A DNA stretch of 64,000 nucleotides, from positions 1 to 64,000 of the forward strand of contig NZ_CVPC01000009.1 in the NCBI RefSeq assembly GCF_001049735.1, given 5' to 3'. A program made the position numbers and the translations under genes. Under the pieces are notes generated by a model. The model did not search any database. It was not told the DNA's origin and worked only from the letters and a program-made list of their open reading frames with translations. This document shows, one piece after another, positions 1-8,518 of the stretch; positions within the stretch are counted from its first letter, which is position 1, and each line of letters begins with the position of its first letter. Origin of the DNA: Nereida ignava. Lineage in GTDB: Bacteria; Pseudomonadota; Alphaproteobacteria; Rhodobacterales; Rhodobacteraceae.

Positions 1-284
1 GGCTTGAAACAGGGCCGCACTTTACTGTGATCAGATGGCACAGTGCCGCAGTGTTGCGTCACATTTGGCTTTGTGCACGCTTGGTGTGCTTGGAGGTATG
101 CCGCCCTGGTGGGTTAAGAGGGTATATCTTCAACTTAAATTAAGAGTGGGGAACACGTGCCGCTATCGGTCGTCGGTATGTCTGCTGTTATTGCAGGGCG
201 TCCTTTGATCACCACAGTATTAATCACCACAGTAGTAGACTTACGCGAATGCGGGGGCCGACACCCGTTACTGGGATTGCTCCA
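1..284. other. Intergenic region at window start
   Basis: No gene is supported here. The only regularity seen is a 12-base direct repeat (208-219 and 223-234, period 15). It lies just downstream of the stop codon of the minus-strand Wzi-like gene, but no convincing terminator hairpin is visible. Confidence 0.5.
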
Positions 285-1511
285 TCAAAACCGCCGCTCC
301 GCGGTCATGTTTAATGCTAGCCCGCTGCTAATACCGGCCTTGTCTAAGTCGAGGCCCTGGTACGACATGGTTCCAGAAAGCTTAAGCGACCCAATTTGCC
401 GGGCCAGTCCCATATGATAGATCCGCCCTTCTTCCCGCCGGCTCGCCAGCCGGTGCCAGGGCGAGCTCTTGTCATTCACTGTGTACTGGCCAATTCCCCA
501 CTCAAAATCATACGCCCCGAAGTTATGCCCTACGCTGAGCTGGATGGATTTGCCTTCGCTATCAATCGCCGCGCCCATGACAGAGCCGTCATTCGTGTAG
601 GGGTGCGTGCCGTTATTGTAGGCCGTGTTCGGCCCGCAATGTCCATTGGTCGTTCGGTCAATCCGAGTGTCCACTACCTCAATGTTAAGCGTTGTCGGGA
701 TGCCGGCCGCATCCATTTTACGCTCAAGGCCGATGAGGTGCATCCAGCAGGACGGCAGGCCGCCGGCCTCGTCCTCTCCAATGGCTTGCAGGTAGACCCG
801 GTTTGAGTTCAATGAGTAGGATAAACCAAAGCCGGCCATTTTGTTGATTTCAGCGCCTGCACCCTCATTCGTGTTGCCCGCCAGAGCGGTTCCGACGGAG
901 GCAATACCTCCAGTAAATTGAGCTGTCTGGATGAACTCCGCCTTTAGGCCGGCCACGGGCTCCAGTTCTAGCCGTGCGCCCATAAAGTTCACGCCGCCAC
1001 TGCCAGGTCCACCGCTAGTTTGGCCCACAAAAAACTCACCGCCCCAGGGGCCGACCCACGAAAGCAGTGGGGATGTGGAAGTGTTGGTTGTCTTTTTGAG
1101 GTAGGCCGAACGCATCGGTCGTGCGTTAGCTGATAGAATTAGGGATGTGTGAGGGGAATATGACCAGTGCCTGTCAACAGCTCCCGCGCCCAGCACCCAG
1201 TCCCCAAAGTTTAGATTAACGTATGATCCGTCAGCGTTAAATGTCTGAGCTGTATCTTCCGCCGCAAGGCTTATGCCCAGATCCACTTTGCCAAAAGACT
1301 TGGTGTAGCTTCCGCGCATCAAGGCCTTGCCGTTGGTCTCGGTAACTTGGCGATTATGAAGAATATCACGTGTTCCGAGTGATAGCTGCAATGTTGCGCC
1401 ATCTGCGTTGGCCATTGTCATGCACGCCAAAAGCGCGCTGAAAGTGCATGCCAATTGTGATAAGATTTTTTTGGAACGACGCTTTGCGGTCATTGTCTGG
1501 CTTTCTGGCAT
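285..1511 (-). CDS. Capsule assembly Wzi-like outer-membrane protein
   Basis: Probable outer-membrane beta-barrel of the Wzi family, which anchors capsule polysaccharide at the cell surface. The 408-residue product has a basic N-terminus and a hydrophobic signal peptide with likely cleavage after an Ala-Asn-Ala stretch near residue 36. It continues as alternating amphipathic strands rich in Gly, Ser, Asn and aromatics, and ends in Arg-Arg-Phe, the terminal Phe typical of outer-membrane barrels. A second ATG at 1493 would give a shorter, conventional signal peptide; neither start has a good ribosome site. It is transcribed away from the glycosyltransferase, co-polymerase and export genes that follow on the plus strand, which fits a capsule locus. 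The family call rests on overall pattern; another surface barrel is possible. Confidence 0.7.
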   Translation of the reverse strand: MPESQTMTAKRRSKKILSQLACTFSALLACMTMANADGATLQLSLGTRDILHNRQVTETNGKALMRGSYTKSFGKVDLGISLAAEDTAQTFNADGSYVNLNFGDWVLGAGAVDRHWSYSPHTSLILSANARPMRSAYLKKTTNTSTSPLLSWVGPWGGEFFVGQTSGGPGSGGVNFMGARLELEPVAGLKAEFIQTAQFTGGIASVGTALAGNTNEGAGAEINKMAGFGLSYSLNSNRVYLQAIGEDEAGGLPSCWMHLIGLERKMDAAGIPTTLNIEVVDTRIDRTTNGHCGPNTAYNNGTHPYTNDGSVMGAAIDSEGKSIQLSVGHNFGAYDFEWGIGQYTVNDKSSPWHRLASRREEGRIYHMGLARQIGSLKLSGTMSYQGLDLDKAGISSGLALNMTAERRF

Positions 1512-2065
1512 GCAAATATTAAGTGCTCAGCTAATGTCTGATACCCGGCAAGTAAACCCTCATTAGTTTCAAAGTGACATTTATGATTAACAATGTGCCC
1601 AACGGTTTAATTCAACGGCGTGGTTTAGTTGCTGGCGTTCTAGTTTATCAATTTATTGTATTCGCATCGGGCTTACATCGTCTGCCATCTAGTTTTTGTA
1701 TGGTGTAGAATTTGACGCTAGCGTGTTTTCGGCTGGTGCATTTACGCAAGTTTGCGAAAAAAATATGTTGGTGGCTTTTCTGCTGGGTGACTTTGGCTGG
1801 CTATTGAGCTGGCGCAAGGGTCGCAGAAAAAAGCGAATGTCGCGTTGCGGATCGACTGTTGTCGCTGCCTGTTTAATTTGCAGTTTATCTCTTTGGGGCA
1901 ATTTCTTTAGTACTCCTCCTGCGCCTTGAGGCATATGTCGTCTTATCGGGGTTTGGCGACCTATTCGGTTAACGCACTTGAGTGAGTGCTGACTAATTTG
2001 CAGGTCGGCACGTGATATTTATTCAATTATCATATTTGTTTGATGGATGGGTTGTGGTGCGATAG
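1512..2065. other. Divergent intergenic region, capsule locus
   Basis: This 554-base, relatively AT-rich stretch separates the minus-strand Wzi-like gene from the plus-strand glycosyltransferase and should hold both promoters. Short frames exist (for example 1696-1929 plus) but match nothing recognisable and have no good ribosome site. No clear operator or terminator was seen. Confidence 0.4.
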
Positions 2066-3151
2066 ATGAAAATTATTGCTCGAGCTGAGCTAAGCCGAGC
2101 AGAATGCCAGTTCTTAATAAAAGGTAGCCCTGGAGTGGCCCCTGACGTCGATGTAATTGCCCCAAACTTTAAGAAACGCCTGTCGGGTGTTACTGCGACC
2201 GTGGTGGGATTGGTCGATCGTCAATCGCGCATGATCCCGATTGTCGCAACTGGGCCTGGACTGCCCTCGAGCCTCCCTCATTTGTCTGTCTTGCGCGTCT
2301 TATTACTGCCGAGAAAGACGCGTGTCTGGCACGCCCGCCGGAATAATGAGCTCCTTGTCGGGCTGCTCTTTAAGTGGCTCCGAATATCTAAGCTCAAGAT
2401 CGTTTTTACATCCGCATCACCTCGCAAGCGGTCTCGTTGGACAACTTGGCTAATAGGGCTTTGTGATGAAGTTGTGGCAACAAACCTGATAAACGCAGAA
2501 GTCATGCCCAAGGGCTGCGTTATTGTGCCTCACGGGGTAAATGTAGACCTCTTCACCCCATCGATCGGTGGTGATTTGGCTACCATGCCAAAGGTTATTG
2601 GGTGCTTCGGGCGAATTCGGCAGATGAAAGGTACTGACCTATTCGTTGATGCGCTATGCCGCGTTCTTGCAGACCGCAGCGATTGGTCTGGGGTTGTGAT
2701 GGGACGCGTACTCTCCCGCGACCGGGCATACTACGAGGAGATGGTTCAAAAAGTTGAAAAATCTGGCCTTCGTGACCGCATTCACTTCGTTGAGGAAAGG
2801 CCTTTAAATCAGATGGCCGATGCTTACCGTGAGCTTTCGATATATGTTGCGCCCTCTCATTTGGAGGGTTTTGGCCTCACAGTTGCTGAGGCATTAGCCA
2901 GTGGCACCCCGACAATTGCGACACGCGGTGTTGGCGCCTTTGATGAGCTAATCGAGGAGGGACAAAACGGCGAGTTGTTCGAGCGGGGTGACATTAATGA
3001 CCTGGAAGCGAAGCTTATTGACCTGATGGACAATGATGATCGCCGCAACCGTATGTCAATTGAAGCTCGTCGTTCGGCATTAGAGCGCATGTCACTTGAT
3101 GTTGAGGCTGAAGCCTTAGTAGATGTCTACCAAAGGTTACTCCAGACGTGA
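2066..3151 (+). CDS. Glycosyltransferase family 4 (GT-B fold)
   Basis: Retaining glycosyltransferase expected to add a sugar from a nucleotide-sugar donor to a growing surface glycan at the cytoplasmic face of the inner membrane. The 361-residue protein has the two-domain GT-B layout. The C-terminal domain starts near residue 176 (VIGCFGRI) and carries the donor-binding E-x7-E motif of GT4 enzymes, Glu267 and Glu275, in a Glu-Gly-Phe-Gly-Leu context. Its stop codon overlaps the GTG start of the next gene (GTGA), so the two are probably translationally coupled. Donor and linkage cannot be read from the sequence. Confidence 0.88.
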   Translation: MKIIARAELSRAECQFLIKGSPGVAPDVDVIAPNFKKRLSGVTATVVGLVDRQSRMIPIVATGPGLPSSLPHLSVLRVLLLPRKTRVWHARRNNELLVGLLFKWLRISKLKIVFTSASPRKRSRWTTWLIGLCDEVVATNLINAEVMPKGCVIVPHGVNVDLFTPSIGGDLATMPKVIGCFGRIRQMKGTDLFVDALCRVLADRSDWSGVVMGRVLSRDRAYYEEMVQKVEKSGLRDRIHFVEERPLNQMADAYRELSIYVAPSHLEGFGLTVAEALASGTPTIATRGVGAFDELIEEGQNGELFERGDINDLEAKLIDLMDNDDRRNRMSIEARRSALERMSLDVEAEALVDVYQRLLQT

Positions 3152-3765
3152 GACAGCTCAAATTTTATATAGACCGTTGGATGTCGAGCGAAGCTGCCCT
3201 GGCAGAGCACTCGGTGGCGTTGGACGCTCTTGCGGCTGACGTGAGTGGTAAAACAATTGCGCTCGTAGGTAATGCCCGTAGTTTGCTTCAGGCCAAACAC
3301 GGCAAGCGAATTGATGAGGCGGATATTGTTATTCGCATTAATTCGGCCCCAACGTCTAATCCAGAATCTCACGGGTGCCGGACAGATTGGCATGCACTCG
3401 CCATTCGTAATTCTCGTGAGTTGAAGCGCCGCGTAACCCCAAAACGCGTTTTGTGGATGAGCCACAAGAGGCGCAGGTTAGATTGGGGAACGGCCGCGGC
3501 GGAAGGGTTCTACTTATTTCCGCTGAAAGATTTTCATAGTCTATCACGTGAATTGGGCGCTCGGCCCTCGACTGGGGTGCTGCTCGTTGATTTACTCAGG
3601 CGCCTGCCTGCGGATCGAATTGAGCTTTTCGGTTTTGATTTCTTTGCCTCGCTCTCAATGACGGGCAGTAGAACATCGGCGCAGGTGCCGCACGATTTTG
3701 AAGCAGAGCGTATTTGGGTTGAGCATTTGATGGAAAACGACCGCCGCTTCAATTTAGTGGTGTGA
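3148..3765 (+). CDS. GT29 sialyltransferase-like glycosyltransferase
   Basis: The 205-residue product resembles glycosyltransferase family 29, best known from eukaryotic sialyltransferases and found sporadically in marine bacteria. A sialylmotif-L-like segment spans about residues 36-66 (TIALVGNARSLL, then EADIVIRIN). A sialylmotif-S-like segment lies at 141-166 (STGVLL to LFGFDFF). His182-x4-Glu187 fits the HxxxxE motif VS that supplies the catalytic base in this family. It starts with GTG inside the stop codon of the GT4 gene. It is shorter than eukaryotic members and has no membrane anchor. No CMP-sialic acid genes are in the window, so the donor could be a different CMP-sugar, for example CMP-Kdo. 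The fold call is fairly secure, the substrate is unknown. Confidence 0.7.
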   Translation: MRQLKFYIDRWMSSEAALAEHSVALDALAADVSGKTIALVGNARSLLQAKHGKRIDEADIVIRINSAPTSNPESHGCRTDWHALAIRNSRELKRRVTPKRVLWMSHKRRRLDWGTAAAEGFYLFPLKDFHSLSRELGARPSTGVLLVDLLRRLPADRIELFGFDFFASLSMTGSRTSAQVPHDFEAERIWVEHLMENDRRFNLVV

Positions 3766-3783
3766 AGGATAACTCAGCTCCTT

Positions 3784-3802
3784 TGACATTTCTTTAATGT
3801 CA
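3784..3802. repeat. Perfect 7-5-7 inverted repeat after the GT29 gene
   Basis: TGACATT, five bases, AATGTCA, beginning 18 bases after the GT29 stop codon. There is no T-run, so it could be an operator or mRNA 3' hairpin as well as a weak terminator. The gap that follows, to the co-polymerase start at 4053, holds no convincing gene. Confidence 0.5.
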
Positions 3803-4052
3803 CGAAACTTATTGCCCTGGTCTATTAATCGGTAATCTGCGTGTCGCTTAAATATTTACTACTGGGATGCGGGTGGGTGGCGTTGGTGTCTGCCCTAGCT
3901 GGCTTTGTATCGCCCCCAAACCGGGCGTTTTAAACGTCATAGGCCTTGTTCAGTGTTAGAAATTTTGGTTTTGTTTAGCCTTATCTTGATAGCTGTGTTG
4001 CATGATGGCCTGATCGTCGATAGTTCAAATTGAAACTAATTAGGTTCTCTTG

Positions 4053-6011
4053 ATGTCAAACCACCAACCAACCGACGCCGCGGAAGACGAAATCAATCTC
4101 AAAGAGCTTTTCCTCACAATCTGGGCTTACAAGTTCCTGATCGCACTGGTTAGCTCAGCGTTCCTGGTCGGCGCAGGCTTTTATGCTTTAAATGCCGATA
4201 AGGTATTCTCAGCCAAGAGTACGTTTGCACTGCCTGGTAGTAGTGGCTCGAACGGTATTTTAGGCAGTCTTGGCGGGGAGCTGGGCGGGCTTGCGGCCCT
4301 CGTCGGAGCGCCCACAGGCGGCGGTGACGCTGAGGTGATTGTTGAGCGACTGACCTCACGTGAGTTCATTTTGGAAATCGGGCGTGAGTTGGATCTTAAA
4401 AGCGATGAGATGTTTAACAGTTACGACCCCAATGCTACTGGTCCAGCTTGGAAGGCGGTACTTAAGTCCCTGCTTGGCATGGTCAGTGAAAAACCGAATG
4501 CCGATCGTATCGCACTTCAGAACGTGATTAATGCATATAAGGAGCTTATTGTTGTAGAAGCGGGTGATACGGGGTCGATCTCGGTAACCGTTGATCATGA
4601 GGTTCCCGAAAGAGCTGCTGAAATCGCAAATTTTATAGTCAGTAAAATTATCGCCCTCAAAGCATTAGAAAGTAGCGACGAAACTGACGAAAAGCTGGAT
4701 TATCTCTCACGCACACTAGCTGATGCGTCTGAAGATTTGGAAGCAGCGCAGCGTGCGCTGCAGGAGTACAGCCTTGAAAATAGCACTAAAGCCGTAGAGA
4801 ATTTTGCGGTTGGGTCGGTGATGCTTGATGATATGAGAACTCAGCGTGAGCGCAGTGCCGAACAGCTTGCGGCCGCCCTTGCGCTCAAAGAGGTCCTGTA
4901 TAAGGGCGTGCCGGGTGAGGGTGATTACGATCGACTGAGGCAGGAGTTCCCGCAGCTAGATCAGCCTAGCTTCCGAAGAATTATGGGAGTGAGTGAAGTT
5001 GCGAGTGCGTGGACTTGGCCCAGTGTTGGGGTCGTGTCTCAGGTTGAGAGTAGCATCCGTGATAGGCTGTCAGCGCTTGAGAGAGACATTCTCAAATTGG
5101 AGCAGGATGCCTCCAAATATGCCTCGAGTGCGGAGCGGCTTGCTCAGTTAACACGCGATCTAAAAATTGCTGAGGCGGCCTACACCGTTTTGATCGAGCA
5201 GGTTAAGAGCCAGTCGCTTGTGGCTGGTTTTAAGCCTGATAATTCGAGAATTCTTGAAGTAGCCGGCGTTCCTGTTAGCCCAAGTGCGCCTAAAAGGACA
5301 TTAATCCTAGCTCTTGGCCTGGTACTTGGGGTTTTCGTGGGTTCAGCTGTTGCGTTGGTACTCGGTATGCGCCGCGGCGTGTATTTTGCGCTCTCGTCCT
5401 TGCTTGAGGCTGTGGGTGTTTCTAGTGGCCTTAAGACAAAAGGTGTTCGCCGCTTCAGGGGGAAACCGCTCGCGGATGTTCATAAATCTTTAGGAAAAAT
5501 CAAATCTGATTGGGCCCGTCACGCAGTTCTCCAGTTGGATAGTGGCGACGAAAACCGCCCTGTTTTTATCTGCGATTTGAGCTTTGAGAACAACGCCGGT
5601 GCACTGGGAAAAATAGTTGCAGCTACGGCCGTAAGCCTAGGGCGTGATGTCGGTTTCATTGACTTGTCACGCGAGCTTTCTGAGGTTGAACGCGAGCTTA
5701 CACCTGACATTGAAGACGCCATGGTTAAAGTGGGGAACCCAACTGGGGGCACGGAATATGTCTACCCGGCGGGCGTGACAAACCTTGACTTGCTGTACTC
5801 TAGATCGGTCGATAAAATCGTTGACGCGCTATTAGAGAAACATGACATTGTGATTTTTGCGGCAAATACCGATGCGGTTGAAGTCATCCTCGCGTCGAAT
5901 TCAATTGTTGACCCTTTCTTTGCGGTGCAACTTAAGCCCGGGAAAACATTAATTAAGTCGGTGCAGCGCATGCTGCAGCGAGGCACGTTGGGAGTTGCCT
6001 TTCATGCGTAA
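4053..6011 (+). CDS. Wzz/BY-kinase-type polysaccharide co-polymerase, kinase domain degenerate
   Basis: Inner-membrane polysaccharide co-polymerase that would set chain length and couple synthesis to the Wza-type channel. The start is taken as ATG 4053, not TTG one codon earlier. The 652 residues read as: cytoplasmic N-terminus, TM1 near 25-48, a Wzz domain with long coiled coil (about 215-400), a Pro-containing TM2 near 410-448, and a cytoplasmic C-terminal domain. That domain resembles the tyrosine-kinase domain of BY-kinase co-polymerases (core strand VFICDLSFE near 503-511, later VGFIDLSREL in the place of the Walker A' region), but the Walker A GxGKT loop is missing and no C-terminal Tyr cluster is present. 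It is therefore predicted to be catalytically dead. The export lipoprotein gene overlaps its 3' end by 8 bases. Confidence 0.85.
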   Translation: MSNHQPTDAAEDEINLKELFLTIWAYKFLIALVSSAFLVGAGFYALNADKVFSAKSTFALPGSSGSNGILGSLGGELGGLAALVGAPTGGGDAEVIVERLTSREFILEIGRELDLKSDEMFNSYDPNATGPAWKAVLKSLLGMVSEKPNADRIALQNVINAYKELIVVEAGDTGSISVTVDHEVPERAAEIANFIVSKIIALKALESSDETDEKLDYLSRTLADASEDLEAAQRALQEYSLENSTKAVENFAVGSVMLDDMRTQRERSAEQLAAALALKEVLYKGVPGEGDYDRLRQEFPQLDQPSFRRIMGVSEVASAWTWPSVGVVSQVESSIRDRLSALERDILKLEQDASKYASSAERLAQLTRDLKIAEAAYTVLIEQVKSQSLVAGFKPDNSRILEVAGVPVSPSAPKRTLILALGLVLGVFVGSAVALVLGMRRGVYFALSSLLEAVGVSSGLKTKGVRRFRGKPLADVHKSLGKIKSDWARHAVLQLDSGDENRPVFICDLSFENNAGALGKIVAATAVSLGRDVGFIDLSRELSEVERELTPDIEDAMVKVGNPTGGTEYVYPAGVTNLDLLYSRSVDKIVDALLEKHDIVIFAANTDAVEVILASNSIVDPFFAVQLKPGKTLIKSVQRMLQRGTLGVAFHA

Positions 6012-7215
6012 TCTCATGACTAGAAAGGCTATTTTAATAGCCGCCGCCTTATCACTCTTCGGATGTTCGGCCATCGTTGAACCCGTTGCTCTGCGTGGCG
6101 TTGCTCCGGACGCGGAGGGCCAGGAGGAGTTTGAAATTAATGTCCGGGCCCTTGATTTTGCAGCAGCAAAAAACCTCAATTCAGTTAGCTACGACAGAAT
6201 AGTTTCTATGCCCGGGAGCGGCTCGTCCGCGAATGCTGTTTCTGAAAGGTCGCTCCGCAAGACCTCTTTTCCACCAATTGTTGGTAGCCAGCCATACAAG
6301 CTGGGCGTTGGTGACGAGGTCGCACTCATTCAGTACACTGACGCTAGTCCCTCAATTGCTCGGCTGTCTGCCGGAGTTGACGTTGGGGATAACGGCCTGC
6401 CAGCTGGCGTTTCACTTCCGTCAAGCTCATCGAATATTATTTCGACCACTGGTCGGGTTGGTACAGACGGCAGCATTTTCCTAATCGGTGTGGGGCGAAT
6501 TGAGGCCGTTGGCCGTGAGATCTCGGAGCTTAGGGACGAAGTTCGCAGCATTCTCATTCGAAATGGAAGTGCTCCTAATTTTCAGATGGAAATTCAGCGT
6601 TTCAACTCGCAGCGTGCTTATGTCACAACTGACGGCGCCTCGGGTCGTGCCAGCTCAGTGATACCTATTACTGATAAGGGCACAACACTGCGTGAGGTAA
6701 TTGCGACATCGGGTGTTGCTTTTAACGAAAGTGCACTCACTCTTATAAAAGTTCAGCGTGGTGGTAAAACCTACTCTTTCCGATTAGCGGACTTACTTGC
6801 CGAAAATGCCCCCAAGGTGCTCATTCAAGGCGATGATCACTTTTTTGTGCAAACTTTAAAATATCTGCCGGGTAAAGTTTTTCTTCTCGGGGGGGTCGCC
6901 CCACAAATTATGCCCATCCAACCAGAGGTTAGGCAAACGCTTGCTGACATTCTATTCGCGCCAGCTGGTCCGCTAGCAAGCCCGTCGGCGCAGCGTTCAG
7001 CGGTCTATTTGCTTCGTGGTCGAAAGCCTGTTGAAGCCCACCAGCTTGACGCGCAGAGCCCTTTAAGCTTGCTCGTTGCAAATGAAGTGGAGTTGCGGCC
7101 CAATGATATTGTGTTTGTTGCTGAACAGCCAATTATGACATTGAACCGCACGTTGGCGAACATAACGCCGCTTCGTATTTTGTTGCGTGATATTGAGGCA
7201 GGCAACATACCCTAG
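6004..7215 (+). CDS. Wza-like polysaccharide export lipoprotein
   Basis: Outer-membrane polysaccharide exporter of the Poly_export/SLBB type, partner of the co-polymerase just upstream. ATG 6004 is chosen because a GGGAG ribosome site lies 9 bases before it; a TTG at 5995 and an ATG at 6016 fit less well. The 403-residue product has a lipoprotein signal with the lipobox Leu-Phe-Gly-Cys (Cys21). A Poly_export beta domain follows (YKLGVGDEVALIQY near residue 95), then SLBB-like repeats, with VFLLGGV near 295 typical of the second. The gene overlaps the co-polymerase by 8 bases, so the two are very likely co-translated. It is the last plus-strand gene of the capsule block. Confidence 0.88.
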   Translation: MRNLMTRKAILIAAALSLFGCSAIVEPVALRGVAPDAEGQEEFEINVRALDFAAAKNLNSVSYDRIVSMPGSGSSANAVSERSLRKTSFPPIVGSQPYKLGVGDEVALIQYTDASPSIARLSAGVDVGDNGLPAGVSLPSSSSNIISTTGRVGTDGSIFLIGVGRIEAVGREISELRDEVRSILIRNGSAPNFQMEIQRFNSQRAYVTTDGASGRASSVIPITDKGTTLREVIATSGVAFNESALTLIKVQRGGKTYSFRLADLLAENAPKVLIQGDDHFFVQTLKYLPGKVFLLGGVAPQIMPIQPEVRQTLADILFAPAGPLASPSAQRSAVYLLRGRKPVEAHQLDAQSPLSLLVANEVELRPNDIVFVAEQPIMTLNRTLANITPLRILLRDIEAGNIP

Positions 7216-7326
7216 TCTCATATTTTTGAGGCTCTGAGTTAGCGATGCAATCTCTTGGAACAAACGTCGACTTATCGTAGTTGTTCTCAATAGAATTTAG
7301 GCCAAAAAAAACATTTTAATGTGAAG

Positions 7327-7338
7327 CGTCAGCTGACG
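7327..7338. repeat. 12-base palindrome CGTCAGCTGACG
   Basis: Perfect self-complementary dodecamer, 110 bases after the export lipoprotein stop and about 40 bases before the transposase remnant. It could be a regulator site or part of an old IS flank. No function can be assigned. Confidence 0.45.
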
Positions 7339-7376
7339 TACAAGGCTGTCAGTTCCTTACAAATTGGTGCTGAAGA

Positions 7377-7618
7377 ATTACGGATCTCTACAGTTTGCGA
7401 GAAGTTCAAATCCTAACTGAGCATGGCGCATTCATTGCAACACCTTCAGGCCGCACAGCTCATTGGGCTATCACGGGCCTGCGCTGGAAAGCATCATTCC
7501 GACAGACTTGAAACCAGAGACCCATGATACAATGGCAATTAGACTAGATCTCTGCATGGTGGTGCGCCATCTGGGGCCCAATGCTCTAGGCACCATGATG
7601 CTATCATTCAGTATTTGA
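7377..7618 (+). pseudogene. Remnant of IS3-family transposase OrfB, C-terminal end
   Basis: Translated on the plus strand, 7380-7421 reads TDLYSLREVQILTE and, after a one-base frameshift, 7421-7495 reads AWRIHCNTFRPHSSLGYHGP. This matches the familiar C-terminal signature of IS3-family (IS407-like group) integrases: SLRE...L..EAW...YNT.RPHSSLGY. The frame then runs to a TGA at 7616-7618. Everything upstream of the last sixty or so residues, including the DDE catalytic core and OrfA, is absent, and a TGA at 7371 interrupts the upstream frame. It is a decayed, immobile fragment that records a past insertion at the border of the capsule genes. Confidence 0.8.
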
Positions 7619-7744
7619 ATGGACAAACTTGGGCTTCTTCGGACTAAAGATAACTGAAATGAACATTTGAGAGAGCACAATCGCGTGACGGTTCTGTGGG
7701 CTTAGTGCAAGCCTTTGGCACAATTCCCATGGCGGTACGCGTGC

Positions 7745-8491
7745 CTAAATACACCGCCCGCCGTCCACCTCCATGCATACGCCTGTTACCATACTCGCCT
7801 CGTCCGAGCATAAGTAACACGCTGCGTTTCCCATATCTTCGGGGCTTGAAAAACGTCCCAATGGAATGGTGGACAGAAACTTGGCGCGGACCTCGGGGGT
7901 GTCTTCGCCCATGAAAGTTTTCAGCAGTGGGGTTTCGCCTGCCACAGGGTTGATTGCATTTACACGCACGCCGCTTGGGGCCAGTTCGACGGCCATTCCT
8001 TTTGTGGCGTTGTTCATCCACCCCTTTGACGCGTTGTACCAATTCAGGCGGGGGCGGGGTGAGACGCCTGCGGTTGAAGCCACGTTTAGGATCGCGCCTG
8101 ATCCTTCGGCTTTCATCAAAGGGACGACGTATTTCGCAGTCAGGTAGACAGACTTACAATTCACGGCAAAGACTTTGTCGAAGTCTTCCTCGGTGACATC
8201 TTCCATCGGGGCTGGCAGGTGTGTGGTGCCCGCGTTGTTGACCAAAATATCGATCTGGCCAAAGGCCGTTTGAGCCGCCTCGACCATTGCCCGAACGCTC
8301 GCGTCATTGGCCACGTTGCAGTGGATGACCTCCACGTTACCACCTATTTGTTCTGCGGTTTCCTGTGCCAAGTCTGTGTTTAAATCGGCGATCATGACGC
8401 ACGCGCCCTCTGCTACAAATTTGCGCACAATCCCTGCGCCAAAACCTGATGCGCCGCCGGTTACTATTGCCGTTTTTCCTGCAAGTCTCAT
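7745..8491 (-). CDS. Short-chain dehydrogenase/reductase (SDR)
   Basis: NAD(P)-dependent oxidoreductase of the classical SDR family, 248 residues, cytosolic. The cofactor loop TGGASGFGAG lies at residues 11-20, NNAG at about 85-88, a catalytic Ser in VASTAGVSP near 139, and the YxxxK pair in NWYNASKGW near 152-156. Acidic residues after beta-2 (MIADLN) suggest NAD(H). It is the last gene of a minus-strand run with an aldehyde dehydrogenase 27 bases upstream, so it may supply the aldehyde oxidised by its neighbour. The true substrate is unknown; homologs are often labelled 3-oxoacyl-ACP reductase or glucose 1-dehydrogenase without evidence. Confidence 0.88.
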   Translation of the reverse strand: MRLAGKTAIVTGGASGFGAGIVRKFVAEGACVMIADLNTDLAQETAEQIGGNVEVIHCNVANDASVRAMVEAAQTAFGQIDILVNNAGTTHLPAPMEDVTEEDFDKVFAVNCKSVYLTAKYVVPLMKAEGSGAILNVASTAGVSPRPRLNWYNASKGWMNNATKGMAVELAPSGVRVNAINPVAGETPLLKTFMGEDTPEVRAKFLSTIPLGRFSSPEDMGNAACYLCSDEASMVTGVCMEVDGGRCI

Positions 8492-8518
8492 GAGAATAAA
8501 TCCTGTTCATGCGAAGGT

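Larger units (their letters stand above)
7216..7744. other. Intergenic region at the edge of the capsule block
   Basis: This 529-base gap between the export lipoprotein and the convergent SDR gene holds a perfect 12-base palindrome (7327-7338) and a decayed transposase fragment (listed separately). No intact gene and no clear terminator were found. Confidence 0.6.

Noticed and set aside
208-234. Two copies of a 12-base direct repeat as a possible CRISPR or iteron
   Set aside because: Only two copies with a 3-base gap; no further units were seen.
1696-1929. Plus-strand frame of 77 codons upstream of the GT4 gene
   Set aside because: No ribosome site, no family match, and an equally long frame exists on the opposite strand; probably chance.
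3841-3933. 31-codon GTG-started frame between the GT29 and co-polymerase genes
   Set aside because: It reads as a hydrophobic peptide but has no ribosome site and no recognisable family.
7398-7425. tRNA T-arm-like string AGTTCAAATCCT
   Set aside because: Flanking bases do not pair into a T-stem and no other tRNA arm fits; the bases are explained by the IS3 transposase remnant.
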